Shown here one piece after another: positions 35,155 to 46,500 of a stretch of 64,000 nt of DNA. The position numbers were made by a program, and so were the translations under genes. Numbering within the stretch: the first letter of the stretch is position 1; every line of letters begins with the position of its first letter. Location of the stretch: positions 2,356,001 to 2,420,000 of the forward strand of contig NC_088937.1 of the NCBI RefSeq assembly GCF_033473495.1. The letters run 5' to 3'. Below the pieces are notes generated by a model. That model was not told the DNA's origin. It made no database searches and saw only the letters and a list, made by a program, of their open reading frames with translations. Source of the DNA: Cercospora beticola (lineage: Eukaryota > Ascomycota > Dothideomycetes > Mycosphaerellales > Mycosphaerellaceae).

Positions 35155-35448
35155 TCAGTGTTGATGACCGAAATGCATCATGTCCGTGCCAAACTCCTCC
35201 ATGCGCAGCACGACTGCGGGAGCGATCTTCATATCCTCATGCTCCTCGAAGAGACCATCGGTGCCAAACTTGGCGCTCAATGCCATGTCAACCAAATGCC
35301 GGAACCTTGTCAAAATCCCCGTCAGATATGCGGCCTGCGCCGCTCGACTGTTCCTTTCGGGTCTCAACGCTTTCAATTTGCTTTCCGCGCTGTCTAGATT
35401 CTTTTCCACCTCGAGTCGCACCAAATTCCTACTTTTCCGTGTGCTCAT
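35155..35448 (-). pseudogene. Possible dynamin-family GTPase remnant
   Basis: This 97-codon minus-strand frame contains EVEKNLDSAESKLKALRPER, then AAYLTGILTRFRHLVDMAL, then EDMKIAPAVVLRMEEFG. This resembles the helical middle (stalk) region of fungal dynamin-like GTPases, where a KLxALGPER-type motif is followed by YLxxIxTRFQ. I see no GTP-binding P-loop nearby, and no start or flanking exon can be joined with confidence. I treat it as a broken fragment; the family assignment is tentative. Confidence 0.3.
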
Positions 35449-36438
35449 TCGTCAAGTCACACGATGCTGCCGTGACCGTGGACAGATGGTTGCAGGTTGG
35501 GTCGCTGAACACCAGTCAATACACGCTGAAACAGGGTGTTGGAAGTCCAATGTGAGCTAGATCTAAGTGAGGTCTGTCATTGCTTTAGTTCTCACCCGAG
35601 TAAGTGTGTGTTTCTGCCGCAGGGCTAAAGGAGTCTGCTGTGGTAAAATAGTACTCTCTGTTCTGGATCCACATTGTAGCATTCACAGGGATAACTTGGC
35701 AGTCCCAGGCAGGGTCTTCTACGTTGCAGAAGGGGGTTTGTTGGCTATTGTTTGTGGTGAGATTCTCTGCTTCGAAGCGTAAGGCACGAGGTCTGACGGA
35801 TTCTTGTCGGACCATGCACGAAGGATTAGCGGGATCGACTGGTTATTTGGCAGTCAGAAAGCAACACCAATTCGAGAACGACGACGACATTTACTTCCGC
35901 AAATAGCAAACAGTCTACGTCATCTGCCGTAGATACGGCTCTGCCCGTTACGTCAAATAGCCAGAATTCTACCGAAGCCTACATCCAGTCGTCTTGGTCG
36001 ACGTCCAAGGATAGAGGTTTCCGATTTCGGTCGTCTGGCCCTAGAAGCACGTCCGGGAGCGAACCAGAGATACGAGACATAGGATGTCTTCAATCTGGTT
36101 GATCATGTACGAGTTGCTGCCTATCGACGGGATATTCGCGCTCTCGCCATGATTCTACCAAGGATTAAGATCGCTGTCCACAGATCCACTTTCTGCGCTG
36201 CTCATGTCATCGAAGACCTGATGCTTATCGACGTTTCATGTTCGGACATTTCGCTCACATTACTGACACTTCGTCGTCCAGGCATCTGCAGGTCTTGTCG
36301 CTCGGTACTGAACGAATTCGCGAATGGCGCGAATTGTCGCTGAATAACCCTCGTCATTTGGTAGCCACTATGGTAATGCGTCTTCTGACCAGATATCGTT
36401 TATGCGTTTGCGAAATGTTTCGGGATATATGTAGCTGC
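35449..36438. other. No supported gene
   Basis: This is low-RIP DNA with only short frames. It lies between two minus-strand gene remnants and may include their flanks. No repeats were seen. Confidence 0.35.
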
Positions 36439-38057
36439 TCAAGGTTCAGCTTCCTTCTCCTCGTTAGACACAAATCGTACTAACCCGAGCTGTTCGATGC
36501 AGGCAAACTTCCTCCTGCACCACCAATTGTACCGGTCCTGCTTGGGTATGAAGAGACTTATGATGCCCAAACCCGCGCGACAGCTTAGGACTGCATTCTG
36601 CACACCTTTATGGTTGTACTGGATCGCATCGAATAGCCTTGCCATTTTTATCGCAATTCGCGCGAGCTTAGCGGAAAGCGGCTGTCGGGATGCAATCCCG
36701 AGCTGATACTTAAACGTAATTTCTATCGCCATGTATTCCATAAGGACGAAATCCAACGTGACCCAGTCCCCTATAAGGAAGTGCGACGTATCGATGAATG
36801 CGTTCTTGATTGTATGTCCGAACTCTACTAGCTCTTTCGATAGCGATTTGATCCCTGCTCCGAACGTCTTATCGCTGATTGCCTTCTCCGCCTTGCCGGC
36901 GAAGAGGATCGCCACATCGGTCGCTAGAAGCCGCAATGTCGCAAAGTACGATTGAAACTGTGCCCCGCGGTCTTCTGGTTTATCCTCAAATTGCCGGTTG
37001 TAGAAGTCGGCAGAAGCAGCAAGCCATTGGCGGTCCAGTGTCGTATCTGCTCTCGGAATCATGCCCGAGAAGAGCTGGAATCGAAGGTACTAGTTAAGGA
37101 TCATGCGACTAGTGTTATTACGCAGAATGGTCTGGGGCGTAAAGAGCTCTATGAGAAGTTCATACGCTGCCCTGCGGTGATCAAGCAAGTTGACCAAGTC
37201 GCCCAAGAACTCCTGGCGAGGTCATCAGCTAGCTAGATAGGCCTATGGAAGACGAAGAACCTCATAACTCTATTATTGCTAGCTGAAGTATTGTTAATAA
37301 AGTCGCAATGCTGTGCTCTTCCTTCTTTAGCGACTGCTGGAGAAAGGCTATCGACTAGTTGTAGTAGGAGAGGAACGTGGAAATATCACTATCATTCTGG
37401 CCTATTGTGTGGTGATAGGCAGCAAATGCCAAAATGGCGTGAAGGAGTGCTGCACTCTGATCGTTTATCGCAATCTCCATAAATGCCGTTTTCAAAAAGC
37501 CCTCTCTGTCGTGATTGAAAGCATAGTAGTGATGCGTTATATGCTGCTGGTGGAATTTGAGATAGTATTTTGCCTCGTCGGTAAGAGAATTCCAGTGCGT
37601 CGTACTCGCTGTCTCAGGAGCAGATGCTGCGTTCGTTGGATATGTGCACTCCCGCTTGCCCTTCCAACACCCTAGAACTTTGGTCAGCCCGGTCTTGTTG
37701 TAGGCTCTTTTAGCGATTCATACTCTCGCATATTGGATAACTCTCGTCACACTTTCGCCAATTGTAAACTCATAGTTGTAAAGCCTTTACGCACATGCTC
37801 ACCTTAACTCTGCGTTGCCTGCAGGTATAGCAGCCGCTCCTTGTTCGCTGATGCCTTACATATTCTGCCCCCTGCAGCCTCTGGCGTCGTGTTTGTCGAC
37901 GTGCTTGTTGAAGAAGCATCGGCTTACTGGTATCCTCGAAATTAGAGTAAGAAATTGTGCTCTCTATGGACATCGTCCGGATCTGGCGCAATCTTCGCTT
38001 CTGCTGATATGCTCTCGAAGGAATGCTAGAAGTTTGAGGACACTGATGACCGTCCAT
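36439..38057 (-). pseudogene. Zn2Cys6 fungal transcription factor, inactivated
   Basis: Exon 1 (38057-37803) ends in GCYTCRQRRVK. A 51-bp intron (37802-37752), a 28-nt exon (37751-37724) and a 52-bp intron (37723-37672) then restore CDESYPICE and RCWKGKRECTYP. Together they give a complete C-x2-C-x6-C-x6-C-x2-C-x6-C zinc cluster. The following frame resembles the fungal-specific regulatory domain (HAILAFAAYHH, LKFHQQHITHHYY) and ends at 36439 in a frame of 207 codons. Two TAG codons interrupt it, at 37357-37355 and 37092-37090, both explainable by RIP (TGG or CAG to TAG). A frame change between about 37260 and 37200 needs a third intron or an indel. As it stands the gene cannot make a full regulator; a truncated DNA-binding protein is possible. 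Confidence 0.65.
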
Positions 38058-39781
38058 AAAAGAGTTGACTAGACTGTTGCTGTTTTTACAGCTGGTAGCA
38101 TCTCTATAAGCAGCAGAGAGAGGTTGTTCTCGAGCAGAGTCGTGCGGTCACGACAGCTACGTCGTACAGCGTCTTTACGATCTACGACCAGGATCCCGAA
38201 CTCAGCAGGAGAGTTCATTGAATACAAAGGCTCGAAAAGCATGCATCTGTAAGGGTCTGTACAAACGTTATTCCCGGAGTGCTAGCCTCTATTCACGAAA
38301 TTGCAAAGCTGGAGCATCGCAAGGAGGGCGATGCTCTACTCCTTGTATATCATGAACCTTGTCGAAGCGAATCGAAGGTCAAAACGTCCGTGCTCTCCAT
38401 GGGGGTCAGATCCAACTGCTGGCGCAGCGTCATTCTCAGGCACAGCCTGTAACAGCATTACCAGATTCCAACTAGTGCAGCCACGCACGGGGCTGTCATG
38501 AAGAGCAAATGCAAACGCAAGCACCCTCTTCGGTCACCTATCAACAGTACGCGAAAATCAATACAAGTGACGCAACAATGGTCAAAACATAAGAGATGGA
38601 GTGGTGAGGACTCCATGCATGGCCAAGATGCCTAGGAAGCTGCAATGATTGTTTCCGTAGGATACCAAGATAATTAGCATGGATAGGCATGACGATGCTT
38701 TGTGTGCCACGACTCTGCAAACACATTCATAAGATGATGGTTGAACACGTAATACACAGGATTCAGAGGATCGGCAACTAAGCACACTTAGGAGGGTGTG
38801 ATATTGTCCCCAGAATATCAACTACAGGAACCCCAGAATATGCCGTACACCTTGTGACACTAGGAAACGCTGCTAACTTCGAGGTCGGATAGTAAATAAT
38901 GATCCAGAACGAGCCAGATATTCGGTTTTGCCACAGAGGTCAAACAATTACCAATGCCTCAGAATCGACCACGTGTCCTTAGAAGTTACCGCAATAGATC
39001 GCCCCTGCTGACGATAAGACGAACGGTGATTTTAGTTGAATTATTTATTCATGTTTCTTGCACAGATGTGATTCCCTTTCAGTCCTAGTGCCGCAGATCA
39101 GCAGCTCTAGCTTCAGCACGGGCTTAGCCCTCCAAGCTTCGTACCATTTATGGTTTAAGCACGACCCGAGTCTATTTAGCCATGCTGCTCGTCCATCCCG
39201 GCGGACTCAACCTCCTCAAAGAGCAAACAAACACCTGCGTTGTGCTGTTCTCCAATCGGGAAGTCTATGCTGTGCGGAAGAGCTCGATCCAGGATAACGC
39301 CGATGAGATGCGGCGATACTCGTCTCGAATTGAGGAGCCGAGGCGCAGACGTGCCAGGGATTCTGCCGCCTGCTGGTCACTGCTCTGTTGGAAATATGAG
39401 AGGGTTTTCATTGCGCACTGCAGGTGAATTTCCCCGTACACCAGATCATACTATAGTTGCTGGCGCTCCGTGATGCCCACTCTAACGTCAGTAATCGCAC
39501 GCCAATTTCCCTTCGTTACAGCGATTGCACATCGGATGCTCACCTGAGCACTAAAATGGTGTCGCCGCATCGGTCAACCGATTATTCTCAATGAGGATAA
39601 TGAGTTTGCGAACCTTGACTTTTGCACGTCTGCAAATGATACAGGCATTGGTGACTTGAGCTCAGCGATCCTTTTCTTTTGCGTGGTTCAGCCTTCATTC
39701 TTAATTTCATGTTGCGGCTGTTAATAGCTTTTGTTCGCGGACTGAATGTCGGCCTCAAGAGCTGGGTGACCCCTTCCCTGT
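38058..39781. other. No supported gene
   Basis: About 1.7 kb of low-RIP DNA has only short frames on both strands, for example 81 codons at 39182-39427 (+). I found no motif, repeat or RNA gene that I can defend. Confidence 0.35.
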
Positions 39782-40065
39782 TCACGAGTAACATGGCTTA
39801 CGGAGTCGGTGCGGTTCTTCGACATCCGCCGTGCTTTGCGACTGCCCGTGCCGCAGCCCTCTGGTCTCCGCGTTCCGCTGTTCCACGATCTGGGACAGCG
39901 CTCGAGCTTCCGCGCCGTCTCTTCGAAATCCTTTCAGAGGCGGGAGCTCACGGAACTTGGCCTCCATCTCTACCAATTTCCTATCGCGGTCCTGAACCTG
40001 CCCTTGGAGCCGTTGGACCTTATGTAGATTCCCTTGATCCTGAGCAGCTATCCGATTGTTCTGCT
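39782..40065 (-). pseudogene. Coiled-coil protein remnant (tentative)
   Basis: On the minus strand the frame can be extended upstream of its first ATG (39976) to about 40065. It reads KEQNNRIAAQDQGNLHKVQ and then DRDRKLVEMEAKFRELPPL, a Gln/Lys/Glu-rich heptad-like helix followed by a charged tail. The frame has no clear start or splice sites. It overlaps a longer plus-strand frame (39679-40179) that lacks features. I list it as a possible relic only. Confidence 0.2.
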
Positions 40066-40369
40066 CCTTTGTCCATTCACTCTGTCCGGTCCGTGGACCA
40101 ATACTCTATTTCAGAGTTCTCAGTCGCACAATGCGCAGTTGTGCTGTCCGTCTGTTTGCTCTGGCTTGGAACTTTCTAACGCGTTATGCTTCGGAAATAT
40201 AACACCGACGACCTTGTTGATAGGGTGGCACCGAACGCGGTGGAAGCCGAGTCTCGTAGTAGGTCTTTCCTGCCTTGCTGTTCTCAGCATATGGAGTTCG
40301 ACAAGGGGCGCCGTTCAGGACTGGCTCAAACTCTACGTCTGCATGAACTTTTGCGGTTAATGCAAGACC

Positions 40370-40460
40370 TGCACCTCTGATCCGTAAGAGCCGTGCTTAT
40401 AATTACCATGCTCCAGGATCTTGCTGATTATGAGCACGGCTCTTACGGATCAGAGGTGCA
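40370..40460. repeat. Perfect 28-bp inverted repeat (hairpin, 35-nt loop)
   Basis: The left arm, 40370-40397, starts TGCACCTCTGATCCG. Its exact reverse complement is at 40433-40460. After one mismatch, five more base pairs (ATAAT/ATTAT) extend the stem into the loop. It lies about 200 bp upstream of the secreted-protein gene. It could be a foldback or MITE remnant, or a transcribed hairpin. Confidence 0.85.
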
Positions 40461-40660
40461 ATCGAGCATTTCGCACACAGCATCAGACCCCGCCTTGCCT
40501 GCGCATCCTGGGCAGGAAGTAAATGAGCGGCACACCGTGCACGGGACTTTGATGTTGCTTTTCTACTCAGGAAGTCAGCCTACGAATCTATGCCCGAGTA
40601 TGAGCGCGAAGGAACGACGGATACCTTCGATTCATATCTCTCGCTTGTAGGTCGTGCAGT

Positions 40661-41530
40661 ATGCTCTGGCTCTGGATTTCCAGTCTACTGCTGGTTAACG
40701 GCCTGCCACATTATGATTTCTCCACTCGTCCGGACGTTGTAGCTGCGGCGCGGGGCCAGAGTACGAGATTCGGCAAGCGACTTGCAAAGCGACAGCAAGC
40801 ATGGACAGGTTACTATCCTTCGAACTACTATTCGACCGGATGGCCATTCTCATACTTCACCTCTTATTACTACGATCCCTACTATCCGAACGATGCTTAC
40901 AGCACGTATTATTATCCTCAGCCCATATCTCCACCACTTCGAGAAGACTTGGGTCCGAACCCTCCATACGTAACGCCGAAGTCATCATACAATCCGTGTG
41001 CCGACCCTAACAGCGTTAGCTGGACAGTGGAATGCAATGGTGGTGGGTCTCAGAAGACAACGAAGATTGACGGAGGCGTACATTCCCTTCAAGAGACATC
41101 TTCCTTTTTCACTTGGAAGTATGGACCCAAATCGCCCTTTAATCAACCTTTTGCGGCAGTGGGCAATCCAAGCCTCAATGGCCAGTTCAGCGGCGATAAC
41201 GACGACGACGACAGCGAAGATTGCGTTAATGGCATTGATCAAAACGGCAATGCATGCACGAACAATAATGATAGCGGCGACGGCGGCGGTGGGGGCTACT
41301 GTGTCAACGGCTTAGATTCATTCGGAAACTCTTGCGGCAATAATAACAGCAACAACAATAGAAATGGTGGTAATGGTAGTGATTGTGTGGATGGCTTTGA
41401 CTCGAATGGTAACGCATGTGGCGGAGGCAACAATAACAACAATGGTCTGGCTGCTGCAAACGCGAACGTGGGCGCTACTCCGAATATCAGTCCAAATATA
41501 AGCCCCGGCATTACGGTGGATCTGCGATGA
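40661..41530 (+). CDS. Secreted Tyr/Asn-rich protein with three Cys-bounded repeats (289 aa)
   Basis: This is an intact ORF with an ATG at 40661. Residues 1-15 (MLWLWISSLLLVNGL) form a signal peptide. A pro-region with a KR-type processing site follows (RFGKRLAKR, residues 36-44), so Kex2-type cleavage is likely. Residues 50-110 are Tyr/Pro-rich. A C-x-C pair occurs at 113 and 125. Three 12-residue repeats of the form C-V-(N/D)-G-x-D-x-x-G-N-x-C sit at 188-199, 214-225 and 242-253, separated by Asn/Gly/Asp-rich linkers. The repeats have Asp/Asn spacing that could bind a cation, and their cysteines could pair within each repeat; both are inference. It is the only intact gene-like ORF of the island. 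It may be a cell-wall or effector-type protein, and no homologue is recognised. Confidence 0.65.
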   Translation: MLWLWISSLLLVNGLPHYDFSTRPDVVAAARGQSTRFGKRLAKRQQAWTGYYPSNYYSTGWPFSYFTSYYYDPYYPNDAYSTYYYPQPISPPLREDLGPNPPYVTPKSSYNPCADPNSVSWTVECNGGGSQKTTKIDGGVHSLQETSSFFTWKYGPKSPFNQPFAAVGNPSLNGQFSGDNDDDDSEDCVNGIDQNGNACTNNNDSGDGGGGGYCVNGLDSFGNSCGNNNSNNNRNGGNGSDCVDGFDSNGNACGGGNNNNNGLAAANANVGATPNISPNISPGITVDLR

Positions 41531-42134
41531 TGAAACTCGGATTCAGAGGAGGTGAAAGGGCGGAAGGAAATGGACTGAGGGTTTGGACGTTGCTTTTGCA
41601 TGCTTCCATCCACTTCCGCGGGCACGGAGAAGCGCTTTTCACGACAAGTGTTTCCTTTTCGTACGCAAAAGGTACAATGAACAGTCCCCTCGCTGAATCT
41701 ACTGCGTGTCTTTCTACTCTAGACATGGGTGTAATCAAATGGACAACGCGCTTCTCGTTTTCAGCAAGCTGAGTATTACAGAGCTCCCGATCCTCCTAGC
41801 CTGATAACCGATACACACCACTAAAACTCCACGCTGCGATCATGGATTAGTGATCACCAACGTTGGACGGTACATTGAGGGGGGTACCCTGCTCTGCACC
41901 CCTGTTTGATCCTTGATCTGGAATCAAAAGAGGGCAACATGAGGGCCAGCCTCACACTTCCTTGACGCACCGGTGGAAGGAAGCAATAAAACTTTGTGAT
42001 GTTTGAACCTTTAGGGTAGCCGCCTAAGTAATTCTTTTAATAGACCGAGGATTCGTGATGCTAGAGTATTCGATTACGCTAGGAGACGCTAATATGATTT
42101 GTTGGAGGTTAATGTTTTCCCGCGCAATATTTTA
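41531..42134. other. Right edge of the low-RIP island
   Basis: This is normal composition until about 42000, then increasing loss of CA/TG up to 42140. No gene is seen. The gradient looks like RIP leaking from the adjoining repeat into single-copy DNA. Confidence 0.45.
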
Positions 42135-42199
42135 TAATACGGGCTTACTGCTTATATCGAACGCCTTGCCTATACCTAGCCGAAGATCGTACGGCTTAA

Positions 42200-43314
42200 A
42201 ATTATAGCTAAACCCTACTACTGCTCTTATAATTATAAGTCTAGACCGGAACTAGCTAGTGCTCCGGCTAACCTTTTATATAGCTACTCTATTAGTATAA
42301 GTAATAGGACTAGAGATATAAAGTATTAATATCTAGAAGAACTAAAAATAAGTAAGAAAAGAATAGTAGAACTTCTAGGAAATAGAGAGTATATTACTAT
42401 ATGCCTAAAACGTATAGTATCGTATAGTACTATTAACTATTAGAGCCTATATCGAGATATATATACTCTAAATATAATAAAATCTAGAGTAGTAGGAAAA
42501 AAGAAGTTAAATATAGTAGAAAAGAGTAGAAATAGTATATAATAAACAATAGTAGTAGCTAGTAATAATATACTATAGAGGCAAATACTAGTATAGATAA
42601 AGTAAGTAGAAGAGTAAGTAAAATAAGCGGAAAAGCAAGTAAAATAAATAGAAGAATAAGCTAAGTAGATAGAAAAGCGAATTAAGAAAATAGAAAAATA
42701 AGTAGAGTAGATAGGAAAACGAGTAGTATAAGTAGAAGAGAAATTAAAATAGCTAGAGGAAATAGTCGCGAAGGTACTAATAATCGAATAAATTATAACT
42801 ATAATATAAGAGTAAGTAGTAGTAAGTATTTAGTAGTAAGTAGTAGTAAGTATTTAGGAATAACTAGCTAACGTAGCTATATCTACTAATAGAAGTTACT
42901 TATATATAGAAGTAGCTTATATATCTCTAGATAGTTAACCTAGTAATATCTATAGTCTTATAATAAGTATAACTCTATTAGCTTTTATAAACTCTTTCTA
43001 CTATATAATTAATATCTCGAGAGCTAATAAGACTAAGAAAGCGAGAACCTACTCTAGTATAGTTAGAGAGTATATAGAGAAAGAGATATAAGAAGTCGAA
43101 GAATAAGAATAGTAGCGCTATATAGTAGTTACTAAGAACCTATATAATACTAACTAGATCTATATAGTATATAGAAATAAGAGCGAGCTAATATAAGTTA
43201 AAAGAGCGATATTAAAGACTATAGTAGTAATACTAGAAAGCTATATACTATACGACTAGCTCTACTTAATTAAGGTCGATAATACTAACTATATAGCTAT
43301 AATTATTAAATTAG
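42200..43314 (+). pseudogene. RIPed ORF1 of a Tad-like LINE retrotransposon
   Basis: One plus-strand frame runs from about 42320 to 43314 through RIP-type stops only. It starts with a basic helical region (LEELKISKKRIVELLG). Eight consecutive 21-bp units follow at 42609-42776, each encoding a coiled-coil heptad (EEQVKQA, EKQVKQI and so on). Near the end it reads YDQLYLIKVDNTNY, preceded by KSELMQVKRAILKTM. With RIP changes allowed for, this matches the RDQLYPVKVDNANR-type motif that I recall from ORF1 (gag-like) proteins of fungal Tad-clade LINEs. The frame is cut at 43314 by a Copia LTR, and the LINE ORF2 is not found in the window. Confidence 0.6.
42609..42776 (+). repeat. Tandem 21-bp repeats encoding coiled-coil heptads
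   Basis: Eight units of exactly 21 bp begin GAAGAG, GAAAAG, GAAGAA and so on. The register is kept without indels, so selection on the helix is recorded even after RIP. Confidence 0.7.
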
Positions 43315-43534
43315 TATTCTTATAGGTACTTATCGGATAGATATAATATAGTAGAAGTAGAGATAATAAGTAGGAACTAACCGAGTTAATTATATTAGTT
43401 AGTTATAGGTTATATCTTACTTCTAAGATAGATATTAGCTAGGTTATATAACCTAGTATTATATAACCTATATTACCTAATCCTAATCTCTAAAGTATCT
43501 CTTAGAATATCTAACTAGACTATACTTTCTAATA
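43315..43534 (-). repeat. Copia LTR A
   Basis: This 220-bp LTR interrupts the LINE ORF1 frame at its left end. Confidence 0.8.
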
Positions 43535-46500
43535 CTTCTACTTAGGCTAGATAGTCTTCTACTTATATTCCTATATTTAAATCTATTTCTAAATTATAAT
43601 TACTTATTAGGTATATTAAGCTACTTCTTCTATAGTATAACCTCTAGGCTTAGTTTCGTATATAATATAGTATCGCTAATACTATAGTATATATCTTTTA
43701 TTAATTATTCTAAAGTCTAGAGTTTAATCTATAGTTAGAGTATAAATCTTTTACTTTTCTCTATATAAGCTAGAGTTATCTTATAAACTCCTATAACTAT
43801 AGCCTATTCTTTAGTTTAGTTAGGCTATTAGTAACTATCTCTTTTATTAGAATATATTCTACTATAACCTTTCTCTACTACTAGAGATATCTAATATAGT
43901 TATATATAATATTAATATATTTAGATCTCTTATAGGTATATATATCCTTAATAAGAGTTAAAGCTATCTAATTATTTCCTATAATTTATACTAGCTTTAG
44001 TTCTTTTACTATATTAGGATATACTTTTATAGTTAGTTAGAATAGATATTCTTCTACTAACTCTATATAGTCTATTTTCCTTAAGAGTACTACTAGGAAC
44101 TAAGATTACTTTATATATATATATTTATAGCTATATACTTAGCTTCTATTATTAATATTATAATAGACTTTTGCTTCCTACTTATCTAAGAAACTAGAGC
44201 TCTATAAAGAAAGAAGATACTTCTAAGGATTAAGACTCTATCTACTTTATCTATTATATAGTTAGAGTCTAAATATCCTATTAGGCTTCTTCTATTTCTT
44301 CTAAATATTAGTTCTAAGTTTTAGAATAACCTTAGGTATTTTACTAGTTTCTTTAGAGCTTATATATACCTCTTAGTTAGGTCTAAGATATATAAGCTTA
44401 ATCTTCTAAGAAAGAAAGTAATATCTAGTCTTATTATAACTATAGGCTATATCTAGGTACTAGTTTAGCTTTAGTACTCTATTTTATTCTCTTTCTTATT
44501 ATATAGGCCTATTAGTTTTAGGCTATTATAACTATTTATTAGTAAGAGAGTTAGGTTAGCTATCTCCTTAGTTATTCCTAGCTTTATAAGGTTCTTCTAG
44601 ATAAAGTATTCTTAATTAAGCTTTAAAGTTCTAGCTTATCTATTTCTTATTAATCTTATCCTAAGGATTTTCTCTAGTTCTCTAAGATCTTTAATCTTAA
44701 ATACCTTACCTAGCTATTCCTTAAACTAAAGTATATCTTCTAGCTTTAGTACTATAATTAGAATATTATCTATATAGGTTAGAATTAGAATATTCCTTTC
44801 CTAGTAGATAAGAAGGTATAGGTCTACTTCTAATTATATAAACCTAATCTGTTTTAACTTTAAGATATAGAGTTTATTCTAGTCTCTTACTACTTACTTT
44901 AGTCTATATAAGCTTCTTAGGAATTATAGAACTATATTAGATAGAATCTTAACTTCTAGTAGTAGAATTATAAAGATTTCTTCTTAAAGTTTACTCTTAG
45001 TAAATATATTATTTATATCTACTTAGTAGAGTTCTAGATTCTTCTTATAAACTATAGCTATAAATACTCTTAAAGTATTATATCTAACTATTAGTATAAA
45101 GGTCTCTTAGAAATTAACTCTAAACTTCTAAGAGAAACTTCTTATAACTAGTCTTACTTTAAACTTCTTAATAGCTCTACTAATTAATCTCTTTATATTA
45201 AATACTTACTTAGATATAATAAGGTTTATTCCTTTAGGTAGAATAACTTTTATCTAGATATTATTATTTCTTAATATAGTTAGTTCCTTTTAGACTATAT
45301 CTTTCTATATATATTTCTATTTAGAATCCTAAATTACCTTTTTATAGAACTTTAGAATAGATATCTCTTATCTCTATATAGAGACTTAAGGAGTAATTAC
45401 TATAAATATAGACTTCTAAACCTCTAATAGAGCTTTCTAAATCTACTTCTATTCTTAGCTTTAGACTTAGCTTAGGAATACTTTATAATACTTAGTACTA
45501 GGCTCCTTCTTCTATCTATATTCTCTCTATTTCTTCTAAAGTACTTATCTTATTACTATACTATAAGCTTTTAGCTCTAGGCCTAGTTCTTTATCTAAGA
45601 TAGATCTCTTTCTCTTTTAGCTATAAGTTTAGTTTTAGTTCCTTTCCTAATCTCTATTTTCTTATAGGTCCTACTATATAATATTTAATCCTTTTGCTTT
45701 AGAATATAGTCTCCTACTAGTACTAGGACTAGCTTATCTCTTAACTTCCTAGCTTAGCTTAGATAGTTTAGTAGTTCTACTTTTCTCCTACTAGAGTTAT
45801 AGTTCTCTAGAGTTTTCTTCTTCTAGATTCTCTATTCTCTAGTACTTCTTTTTATTCTTTAGTAGAAGTAGTAACTATATAAAGAGTATTTAGCTAGGAC
45901 CTATAGGTTTAGTTACTATAGCTATAAGTATAGTAGCTATAGAAGGTATAACTACTATTAGCTTCTTTAGAGGTCTACTAACTAGGTTTCTAATAGATAT
46001 ACTATTTACTTAATTAAGCTTAGGAATATTTAGCTCTATATTTCCTTCTTTCTTATACTTAAACTAAGTAGTAGTATTATAGGCTTTAATAGCTCTTATA
46101 TTAGGCTCCTAGAAGAGCTATATTTTAGTAGTATTAGGAATATATCTAATAAATATAGTATCTTTACTTCTATTTATTAGTTTATCTAATCTTATCTCTA
46201 CTAGCTAGGACTTAGGATCTATATAGACTACTACTTTATAACTCTAAACTCTAAAGTATAATACTAAGAGTTAAATACCTAAAAAGGCTTCCTTAAGTAA
46301 TACTTTAAATCTATTAATTTCTAGGCTATTAGAAAGAGAATTTCTAATAACTATATAGGCTACTAAGGCTTCTAGCTAGAATTTAATAGATATATAAGTA
46401 TCTTCTAGTATTACTTTTATATAGTCTTTAGAGATTTAGATTAACCTCTTAACTACTCTATTCTAGATAGAGTTATATACTTTAGTTATATAGAAGGAAA

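Larger units (their letters stand above)
34489..42130. other. Low-RIP island inside the transposon block
   Basis: Composition returns abruptly to that of normal gene DNA: CA and TG are common, ATG codons appear and the DNA is GC-balanced. The island is flanked on both sides by heavily RIPed DNA, with gradual transitions of 150-300 bp (about 34200-34490 and 42000-42140). It holds a Zn2Cys6 pseudogene, a possible dynamin-like remnant, a long hairpin and one intact secreted-protein gene. I see no repeats or transposon ends at its borders. It behaves like single-copy DNA that escaped RIP because it was not duplicated. Confidence 0.7.

Noticed and set aside
39679..40179. 166-codon plus-strand frame as a gene
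   Set aside because: It has mixed composition, no signal peptide or motif, and overlaps a more protein-like antisense coiled coil, itself only tentative.
42609..42776. CRISPR array or minisatellite
   Set aside because: The 21-bp units have no spacers, lie in a reading frame and encode heptads; the organism is eukaryotic.
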